Translations under genes and position numbers: made by a program
Notes under the pieces: model-generated
Databases searched by the model: none
Seen by the model: the letters and a program-made list of their open reading frames with translations, nothing else
What the model was told of the DNA's origin: nothing
NCBI GenBank assembly: GCA_002384725.1
Contig: DGBF01000073.1
Span: forward strand, 1 to 13,489
Direction: 5' to 3'
From: Flavobacteriales bacterium UBA4011
GTDB lineage: Bacteria > Bacteroidota > Bacteroidia > Flavobacteriales_D > Crocinitomicaceae
Length of the DNA: 13,489 nt
Shown here: positions 8,162 through 13,489 of the stretch, piece after piece
Layout: the number at the start of each line of letters is the position of its first letter
How positions within the stretch are numbered: position 1 is the first letter of the stretch

Positions 8162-8344
8162 AGAATGTAATTGGATTGCGAAATTATCACTTTAGGAACA
8201 AGCTCCAGAAAAGTTTTATATAAATTTTCATAAATTTATTTTAAATCACTAAAAGTCACTATCTTTAAGAGCGGCGGTGGCTGGATAAGCTGAGGTGGTG
8301 ACTGAGGTTCAGGTAGTTCTTGGTAAATGACTTAATTTTATAAC
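8162..8344. promoter_or_regulatory. Divergent intergenic control region between TonB receptor and M61-like peptidase genes
   Basis: This 183-nt gap must hold both divergent promoters. For the receptor, TAATTTCG on the minus strand (8186-8179) is one base off TAnnTTTG and sits 18 nt ahead of the ATG. For the peptidase, TATCTTTA on the plus strand (8260-8267) is also one base off, giving a leader of about 70 nt. Neither has a convincing -33 TTTG at normal spacing. The stretch 8271-8320 is much richer in G than the surrounding DNA and has direct repeats (see the repeat entry). No ORF or clear hairpin terminator is seen. Confidence 0.45.
8290..8313 (+). repeat. Imperfect 12-nt direct repeat in the peptidase leader
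   Basis: CTGAGGTGGTGA (8290-8301) is followed directly by CTGAGGTTCAGG (8302-8313), sharing the first seven bases and a few more. It is preceded by GGCGGTGGCTGG. The local G-rich composition contrasts with the AT-rich flanks. Function unknown. Confidence 0.4.
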
Positions 8345-9850
8345 ATGAAAAAAATATACATTTTATTTTTTATTCTTTCAGCTTGCGGTGGGCCCAAAGA
8401 AATTACAAGCAATTCAATCGAATCAACCGTTTTGAGTTATGTGGTTCAACCCAACCTTACAGCGGAGATACCTTCCGTTTCCGTTCAATTTGAAACGGCT
8501 ACCAACGAAAAGGGCGAAATACAATTGGCCTTTACCAACGAAGGCTGGGATGAAAAAGACTTATTCAAAAGTGTGAAAAACCTAAAAATTTCTCCAAAGG
8601 CAAATGTTGAGTTTCTAAAAAAGGAAAATGAAATTAAGCTGAAAGGCAATCCGAACAAAAAATATAAGGTTAGCTATGAAATTATCCAAGATTTCAAAGA
8701 AAAGGTAACGACTGAAAATACCTTTCGACCAATCATCAACAGCAACTATTTTCATGTTTTCGGGAAAAGTCTCTTCATGATGCCCTATTCGAATTTCACC
8801 GATGACGACCCAAGTGTGGAAATCCAAATCCTTTGGAAATCGGAATTCGGCAGTTACGATATAACAAACAGTTTTGGAACTGAAAAAACGCAGAAGTTCA
8901 AAGCCAAATTTAGCGAGTTTTCTTCATCGATATTCTTAGGCGGAAAATTGAATTCATATGAAAAACTTTGGAATCAAAACAACGTAGTTTTATCTACTCC
9001 TGATACATGGGAAAATGTCGACATAACCAGATTGCAAAATGATTTATACAACATCGTAGGACTTCAAAGAAATTTCTGGAAGGAAAACAATTCTGAAACG
9101 ACCACGGTAACATTTATCAAAACATTTGAAAATTGTCCCAATGAAACCAATTGTTTGAATTCATGTGGAGGAACGGGCCTCACTAATTCATTTGCGACCT
9201 ATTGTTCAGATAATTTCATGACCACCAACGAAAGATTAAACTGGCTTTTTGCACATGAACTTTTTCATCATTGGGTCGGTTCAACTATCGTTAACGAGTC
9301 TGAAGAAATAGAATACTGGTTCAGCGAAGGTTTCACGAATTACTTCGCCTATAAATTATTACTCAGAAGCGGCATACTTAGTCTTGAAGATTTCATGGCC
9401 AAATTAAATGAAGAAGTTATTGAACCGCATTACAATTCAACATTGAAAACTAAACCAAACGGAGAAATCAACGCTGAAAAATTTTGGTCAGATAAGGAAT
9501 GGGGAAAACTTCCGTATCGAAGAGGGTTACTCTATGCATTTTACCTCGACACAAAAATAAAGCAAAATGTTGATGATAATCGCAGTCTTGACGATGTCAT
9601 GAGAGATATTCTTTATAAAACGACTACCAACAAGGTCGAGTTCAACCGACATGTGTTTCTAGAAGTACTGTACGGATATAAATTGAACGATTATGAAAAC
9701 GACTATGAAAACTTCATCGAGCAAGGAAATCCCATTGACTTGACTAAACTAAATATAACTGGTATTTATTTCGAAACGGGAAAAGTACCGCTTATGCATA
9801 TTCAAGAAATGGAAGCAACGGATAAGATCTCACGCTTTTTGATGCGCTAA
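8345..9850 (+). CDS. M61-like zinc metallopeptidase lipoprotein (gluzincin, clan MA)
   Basis: 501 residues. MKKIYILFFILSAC is a lipoprotein signal with lipobox LSAC (C14). The first ~230 residues look beta-rich, as in the N-terminal domain of M1/M61 peptidases. The catalytic part has HELFHHW with H304, E305 and H308, and the third zinc ligand in YWFSEGFTNYFAYKLLLRSG (E328). It also has a glycine motif SCGGTGLTNSFATYCSDN from S273. GGTGL, HExxH and WFSEGFT in this order recall M61 (glycyl aminopeptidase-like) family members. The HExxH-to-E gap of 19 residues is close to the 18 of M1 peptidases and shorter than in many M61 enzymes, so M1/M61-like is the safe assignment. Cysteines at 264, 270 and 274 may form disulfides. 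It is monocistronic; its TAA overlaps the stop of the convergent gene. Substrate unknown. Confidence 0.85.
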   Translation: MKKIYILFFILSACGGPKEITSNSIESTVLSYVVQPNLTAEIPSVSVQFETATNEKGEIQLAFTNEGWDEKDLFKSVKNLKISPKANVEFLKKENEIKLKGNPNKKYKVSYEIIQDFKEKVTTENTFRPIINSNYFHVFGKSLFMMPYSNFTDDDPSVEIQILWKSEFGSYDITNSFGTEKTQKFKAKFSEFSSSIFLGGKLNSYEKLWNQNNVVLSTPDTWENVDITRLQNDLYNIVGLQRNFWKENNSETTTVTFIKTFENCPNETNCLNSCGGTGLTNSFATYCSDNFMTTNERLNWLFAHELFHHWVGSTIVNESEEIEYWFSEGFTNYFAYKLLLRSGILSLEDFMAKLNEEVIEPHYNSTLKTKPNGEINAEKFWSDKEWGKLPYRRGLLYAFYLDTKIKQNVDDNRSLDDVMRDILYKTTTNKVEFNRHVFLEVLYGYKLNDYENDYENFIEQGNPIDLTKLNITGIYFETGKVPLMHIQEMEATDKISRFLMR

Positions 9851-10872
9851 TAAGGAGAAAACCGCACTAGTTTGCAATAGTCGACTTCTGCCGTTTTAAC
9901 TAATGATCGGTTGATGCCTATCCAATAGAAAATTTGACTCATCCTTGATTTGGCTTCGTATATTTCACCCAATTGCCACGACAAATAGTAATACTGATAT
10001 CCGCTTGGTGTACTGAATATTATTGTGCGACCAGTAAACGTTGGCAAGGAAGCTAATATCGCCTGAGGATTTGGCCCTAACCACGTTACATTTCTGTGCG
10101 GCATGCGCCATGTTGAATCCAAATCGATCTGATTCGTCGGTCCTTTGTAATACGTTTGTCCATCAATGATAGCAGAAACTTTAGTCCAGTTTTCTTTTTC
10201 AATTACAGCGCAAAACTTACAATCAAGGGGGCAAAATTCGGTGCTCTCAAAAGGTGAAGTTATAGTAAAGGAATTTACAATCGAAAGGCTCAAATAATTA
10301 CTTTGCGTGCCTTCTAGAGACATATCTAATTTCGTGGTATCATAATTTTCTTCAGAAGAATGCCCAAATGGATCAATCGGATTAAAAGCATATTGGGCCA
10401 AATCATCGTTCCAAGGCTGATACCACACCAAAACCTGATAATCTCCAGACAGTAATTCAGGCAATCGATGGTGCGCCTCGATATGTGAATTATAATTTTT
10501 ACTGTCGTTGAAAAAAATAGGGATTCTGAACGTTTCGCCAGCTTCTAAATACCGAAAATCGATTCCTCCTCTACTCGATGTGTCAATTGTGATGTCTAAA
10601 CTTTCCCGAAATACTTCGGTGTAAAAATCGTCTTTTACGAAAAAGATTGAAAAATAGATGATCTTTTTACCTGACTTTCTATTTCCGGGCAGAAGTATCG
10701 GACGAGTGCCTTTGTCTTCGTTTGTAAATTCTAACCAAAATGTTATTTCCTGTCCATTTGCCGCCTCTAATTTATCGCTGGTGAGTTTAATGGAAAGATA
10801 ATTTGGGCGCAGGTTGGCTTTAGCGTCTATGGCGATTAGTGTAATGCAAACAAAAAGTAGTTTAGAAATCAT
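9847..10872 (-). CDS. Secreted protein of unknown function, Ig-like N-terminal half
   Basis: 341 residues, not recognised as a named family. The signal peptide MISKLLFVCITLIAIDAKA gives a mature start NLRPNYLSIKL. Residues ~20-200 read like a beta-sandwich (LTSDKLEAANGQEITFWLEF ... LEAGETFRIPIFF ... LSGDYQVLVWYQPW). At 214-221 is a cysteine cluster CPLDCKFC, followed by a tryptophan- and tyrosine-rich C-terminal region (residues ~225-341) with one more Cys at 333. No lipobox, T9SS tail or catalytic motif is seen, so a soluble periplasmic location is most likely. Its ATG overlaps the TGA of the small upstream gene (ATGA), implying translational coupling, and its TAG overlaps the TAA of the convergent peptidase gene by 4 nt. 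It probably belongs to the tsaD transcript, but a role in tRNA modification is unlikely for an exported protein. Confidence 0.8.
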   Translation of the reverse strand: MISKLLFVCITLIAIDAKANLRPNYLSIKLTSDKLEAANGQEITFWLEFTNEDKGTRPILLPGNRKSGKKIIYFSIFFVKDDFYTEVFRESLDITIDTSSRGGIDFRYLEAGETFRIPIFFNDSKNYNSHIEAHHRLPELLSGDYQVLVWYQPWNDDLAQYAFNPIDPFGHSSEENYDTTKLDMSLEGTQSNYLSLSIVNSFTITSPFESTEFCPLDCKFCAVIEKENWTKVSAIIDGQTYYKGPTNQIDLDSTWRMPHRNVTWLGPNPQAILASLPTFTGRTIIFSTPSGYQYYYLSWQLGEIYEAKSRMSQIFYWIGINRSLVKTAEVDYCKLVRFSPY

Positions 10873-11200
10873 TTTAACCTAATTAAATTCTCCTCTTTGT
10901 ATTTAAGTAGAAAGAATAACTCATCTTCTTCAAACTCCACCTCAAACCCCGAACAAAATGTCTCCTCGCCCGTCGGAAACCATTTTCGTTTTGTTTTGTT
11001 CATGCAAATAAAAAGACCTTCGTCATCACCAATGGCCTCCAAAACGTCTTTGCTTCCAGAAAAAACGTTCAAATTATATTCGGAAAGCAAATATTCAAAA
11101 ACCTTTTTATTATTATTGAAAATAATTGCAATTTCAGAAACGGACAATATGGAATCTATTGAAAATGGTATTTCTGAAGTCTTAGTTTTTTAATTTTCAT
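10869..11200 (-). CDS. Small unknown cytoplasmic protein with an apparent -1 frame break near its start
   Basis: The solid part of this frame runs down to the TGA at 10869-10871, which overlaps the next gene's ATG. The only start codon in that frame is a TTG at 11147, giving 92 residues. However, the frame stays open back to 11189 and reads KTKTSEIPFSIDSIL, which looks like protein. An ATG at 11200, 27 nt after the tsaD stop, opens a different frame (MKIKKLRLQKYHFQ, stop at 11156-11158). A -1 shift at the A6 run (11191-11186) joins the two into MKIKKTKTSEIPFSIDS and a product of about 110 residues. The protein is acidic in its second half (FEVEFEEDELFFLL), with no signal peptide and no recognised domain. 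It may be a true frameshift mutation, a homopolymer sequencing error, slippage, or a real TTG start. Confidence 0.6.
11186..11191 (-). other. A6 homopolymer at the frame break
   Basis: Minus-strand ATTAAAAAACTAAG. Reading two AAA codons from the upstream ATG and then stepping back one base enters the ACT-AAG-ACT frame that leads into the long ORF. An extra A in the run would have the same effect. Confidence 0.6.
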
Positions 11201-11227
11201 ATAAATAAGGTCTTCTACCTTACTTTT

Positions 11228-12247
11228 CTACATAGCCATTCTCGCCTTGGCACTTATTTCCTGACCAGCCATCAACCCTTTTTCCAACATAAATTTTCCT
11301 GCTATGGCAATCATCGCTGCGTTATCGGTGCAGTACTCAAACTTTGGAATAAATATGTCCCAATGCTCTTCATTACCCAATTCCATCATCGCACTGCGAA
11401 GTCCTGAATTGGCCGAAACACCTCCGGCAATTGCAATCTGTGCAATCTTTAAATCTTTCGCTGCTAAAGTTATTTTCTTGAGTAATATAGAAACTATCGT
11501 TCGCTGAATTGATGCACACAAATCGGCCTTGTTTTCTTCAATAAATTCAGGATTGTTTTTCGTTTCCTTCTTCAAGAAATACATTATCGCTGTCTTCAAT
11601 CCGCTAAAACTAAAGTTGTACCCTTCCATATTCGGTTCCGAAAACGAAAATGCATCTGGATTCCCTTCTTTGGCCCATTTGTCGATTAACGGTCCGCCCG
11701 GATAAGGAAAACCAAGCAATTTAGCCGATTTGTCAAAAGCTTCTCCTGCTGCGTCATCGATCGTTGAACCAATAACTTCCATCTCCAAATAATCTTTGAC
11801 CAACACGATTTGCGTATGTCCACCAGAAACGGTCAAACATAAAAAAGGAAATTTTGGCTTTTCCTTTCCTTCAACGTCAATAAAATGGGCCAGCACGTGT
11901 CCTTGCATGTGGTTTACGTCCATCATGGGAATGTTTTTTGCCAAAGAAAGTGCTTTTGCGAAAGAAGTCCCTACAACCAAACTCCCCATCAACCCTGGTC
12001 CGCGGGTGAAAGCTATACCATTTACATCATCCAAAGTAATGCCTGCTTTTTTTATCGCTGAATCAATCACAGGAATTAGATTTTTCTGGTGGGCTCGGCT
12101 GGCTAATTCAGGAACAACGCCTCCATATTCTTCATGAATCTTTTGTCCAGCAATCACGTTTGATAAAATGGAACTATTTTTGAGTATAGATGCAGAGGTA
12201 TCGTCACATGAAGACTCGATTCCCAAAATGTAAATGTCTTTTTGCAC
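11228..12247 (-). CDS. tsaD: tRNA N6-adenosine threonylcarbamoyltransferase TsaD (Gcp/YgjD/Kae1)
   Basis: 339 residues, full length for bacterial TsaD. It transfers the threonylcarbamoyl group from TC-AMP (made by TsaC/Sua5) to A37 of ANN-decoding tRNAs, working with TsaB and TsaE in the cytoplasm. Family motifs are complete: ILGIESSCDDTSASIL at residues 7-22, GGVVPELASRAH at 42-53, the metal-binding HMQGH (H113, H117), the nucleotide-site segments SGGHTQ and DDAAGEAFDKSAKLLG, then GGVSANSGLR and YCTDNAAMIA near the end. The start is GTG at 12247; an in-frame TAA three codons upstream and the position of the IESSCDDT motif exclude a longer start. It is divergent from the TamB-like gene across 26 nt and is followed after 27 nt by the small unknown gene. 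Confidence 0.97.
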   Translation of the reverse strand: MQKDIYILGIESSCDDTSASILKNSSILSNVIAGQKIHEEYGGVVPELASRAHQKNLIPVIDSAIKKAGITLDDVNGIAFTRGPGLMGSLVVGTSFAKALSLAKNIPMMDVNHMQGHVLAHFIDVEGKEKPKFPFLCLTVSGGHTQIVLVKDYLEMEVIGSTIDDAAGEAFDKSAKLLGFPYPGGPLIDKWAKEGNPDAFSFSEPNMEGYNFSFSGLKTAIMYFLKKETKNNPEFIEENKADLCASIQRTIVSILLKKITLAAKDLKIAQIAIAGGVSANSGLRSAMMELGNEEHWDIFIPKFEYCTDNAAMIAIAGKFMLEKGLMAGQEISAKARMAM

Positions 12248-12258
12248 GGATGTTTACG

Positions 12259-12266
12259 TAAATTTG
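12259..12266 (+). promoter_or_regulatory. Candidate -7 box for the TamB-like gene
   Basis: TAAATTTG is an exact match to the Bacteroidota -7 consensus TAnnTTTG and lies 7 nt ahead of the ATG at 12274. A TTTG occurs upstream at 12241-12244, but only 14 nt away, shorter than usual. If used, the transcript would have almost no leader ahead of 12274, or about 15 nt ahead of the second in-frame ATG at 12286. Confidence 0.35.
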
Positions 12267-12273
12267 TTTTTGA

Positions 12274-13489
12274 ATGTCAAAATTAATGAAATTTATAGGA
12301 CGCTTTTTCGCCGTTGTGGTGGATATGGCACTTATATGCATTATTGCTTTAGCATTTCTCGTCCGAACGTATAAGTTTCAAACCTTTTTAGCCCAACAAG
12401 CGACCTCTTTTTTATCGAGTGAATTGGGGACAAAAATGAAGGTGGACGAAGTGGCCATTGTCTTTTTCAATCGTGTGGCACTCAAAGGTGTTTATGTTGA
12501 AGATGAAAATGGTGAAGTTTTAGCCGACATCAAAACCTTGCATGTTAAACTCAAATCTCTTGATTTAGCGCGCAATAAACTGACGATTTCCTCGGTCGAA
12601 TTAGACAATGGTGATGTGCATATTCAACGCGCGAAATCTGGAGATTACAACTATTGGTTTATTCAAGATTATTTCGATTCTGGAACTAAAACCAGTACTT
12701 CGAAACCAATCGCGGTAGATTTGACTCAACTGAAACTGAGCAATGTGCATTTCCGTTTCGATGACAACCGAAAGACCTACTCCGACTTTGGAATGGATTG
12801 GGATCATCTTGATTTTATAAATGTCAACTTATTTGCCGACAACATTAATATTAGAGGAAACGATATTTTTGCCAACATTAAAAACCTCGCCACGGAAGAA
12901 AAATGTGGATTCGTTTTGGATAAACTTACTGGAAAAGCAGCAGTGACATCTAAAGGGATTTACTTCAATGAACTCACCATCAAAACACCTCTATCGGATG
13001 TTTCATTTGAAAGAATGAATTTGAAAATGAATCAATTGCCAGATGTTTACACGTTCGAAGACAGCGTTGTTTTTGAAGCCACACTTCGTCCTTCATTGGT
13101 TTCTTTGAAAGATGTTTCGTATTTCGCTTCTGCACTAGAAGGAATGGACCAGATGGTCGTTCTTTCTGGAGTGGTAAGCCGACGTGTAAAAAACCTTCAT
13201 GTGGCCGATTTAAATTTACGAACGGGTAAAAAAACACAAATAAAGGGAACGATCAACCTTCCAGATTTCCGAAATTTAGACGAGTCCTTTTTCAACGAAA
13301 AATTGGATTACACATACATCGATTTGAATGAATTAAAACAAATCAAACTCCCGAAAGACAATGGTGGAGGTTACATGACTTTCGATAAATATGCAGAACG
13401 TCTGGGTTACTTGGAAGGTGAAAATGTTAAGTTGACCGGTTTCATGGATAATTTTGTGGTCGCTGCAAATAAATTAACGAGTCAGTTAG
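12274..13489 (+). CDS. TamB/AsmA-like envelope assembly or lipid-transport protein (N-terminal part)
   Basis: The frame is open from the ATG at 12274 to the right edge: 405 complete codons, no stop, so the gene is 3'-truncated by the window. It starts MSKLMKFIGRFFAVVVDMAL with a single membrane anchor (about residues 10-30). An AsmA/TamB-type opening follows: TFLAQQATSFLSSELGTKMK, VDEVAIVFFNRVALKGVYVE, VLADIKTLHVKLKSLDLARN, KLTISSVELDNGDVHIQRA. This pattern of an anchor, a strand with amphipathic repeats, and 'novel ligand-groove' beta-strands is typical of Bacteroidota translocation/assembly module TamB homologues, which usually exceed 1,000 residues. The divergent pairing with tsaD is, as I recall, common in Flavobacteriales. 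An alternative start at 12286 (MKFIGRFF) is possible. Role: periplasm-spanning transport of phospholipid or outer-membrane assembly, inferred from the family. Confidence 0.82.
   Translation, partial: MSKLMKFIGRFFAVVVDMALICIIALAFLVRTYKFQTFLAQQATSFLSSELGTKMKVDEVAIVFFNRVALKGVYVEDENGEVLADIKTLHVKLKSLDLARNKLTISSVELDNGDVHIQRAKSGDYNYWFIQDYFDSGTKTSTSKPIAVDLTQLKLSNVHFRFDDNRKTYSDFGMDWDHLDFINVNLFADNINIRGNDIFANIKNLATEEKCGFVLDKLTGKAAVTSKGIYFNELTIKTPLSDVSFERMNLKMNQLPDVYTFEDSVVFEATLRPSLVSLKDVSYFASALEGMDQMVVLSGVVSRRVKNLHVADLNLRTGKKTQIKGTINLPDFRNLDESFFNEKLDYTYIDLNELKQIKLPKDNGGGYMTFDKYAERLGYLEGENVKLTGFMDNFVVAANKLTSQL
12278..12285 (-). promoter_or_regulatory. Candidate -7 box for tsaD
   Basis: On the minus strand TAATTTTG is an exact match to TAnnTTTG. 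It would place the transcription start near 12273, about 26 nt ahead of the GTG at 12247. It lies within the first codons of the divergent TamB-like gene. No clear -33 TTTG is seen at normal spacing. Confidence 0.35.

Noticed and set aside
10210..10232. CPLDCKFC read as a radical-SAM iron-sulfur motif
   Set aside because: The protein has a signal peptide and beta-rich layout, and the motif is in the C-terminal half; radical-SAM enzymes are cytoplasmic TIM-barrel proteins.
10897..11193. 98-residue ORF on the plus strand opposite the small gene
   Set aside because: The minus-strand frame has an ATGA overlap with the next gene and sits in the tsaD operon; the plus-strand product is rich in serine and low-complexity, with no supporting context.
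11796..12137. 113-residue ORF on the plus strand
   Set aside because: Fully antisense to the conserved core of tsaD, so a reading-frame shadow.
1..13489. Mobile elements, phage genes, CRISPR arrays, tRNA or rRNA genes
   Set aside because: No transposase or integrase motifs, no regular repeat-spacer pattern and no tRNA- or rRNA-like segment was recognised on either strand by reading.

Overview
The window reads as a chromosomal segment of a Bacteroidota bacterium, most likely from the Flavobacteriales. Four things support this. Several secreted proteins end in type IX secretion system (T9SS) type A sorting domains with a YPNP/FPNP motif. A TonB-dependent receptor sits directly beside a DUF4249 lipoprotein. 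The DNA is AT-rich and shows almost no Shine-Dalgarno sequences. Candidate promoters match the Bacteroidota -7 box TAnnTTTG. I cannot name a genus.

Layout. (1) Positions 1-4582, minus strand: a tightly packed four-gene operon read right to left. It starts with a GEVED-like/PPC-like T9SS protein, followed by three Kelch-propeller T9SS proteins that look like diverged tandem duplicates. The last of these runs off the left edge. Junctions are a 1-nt TAATG overlap and two 2-nt gaps. (2) Positions 4583-5050: no intact gene. It holds what I read as the decayed 3' end of another T9SS protein, with a choice-of-anchor-J-like end and a broken sorting domain, plus the leader of the operon in (1). (3) Positions 5051-8161, minus strand: a two-gene operon of TonB-dependent receptor then DUF4249 lipoprotein, an outer-membrane uptake pair of unknown substrate. 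(4) Positions 8162-8344: divergent control region with a GC-rich, direct-repeat-containing stretch. (5) Positions 8345-9850, plus strand: an M61-like zinc metallopeptidase lipoprotein, whose stop overlaps the stop of the convergent gene. (6) Positions 9847-12247, minus strand: tsaD, then a small unknown gene with an apparent -1 frame break at an A6 run, then an unknown secreted protein coupled by an ATGA overlap. (7) From 12274 to the right edge, plus strand: the start of a TamB/AsmA-like envelope protein, divergent from tsaD across only 26 nt.

Apart from the housekeeping gene tsaD, most genes concern the cell envelope: T9SS-exported surface propellers, a TonB uptake pair, a surface or periplasmic peptidase lipoprotein, an exported unknown and a TamB-like lipid/protein transport factor. 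I see no phage, IS element, tRNA, rRNA or CRISPR array. The best leads for something undescribed are the tandem Kelch/T9SS operon, the two unknown genes behind tsaD with their frame break, the T9SS gene relic at 4683-5038, and the overlapping divergent promoter candidates between tsaD and the TamB-like gene.
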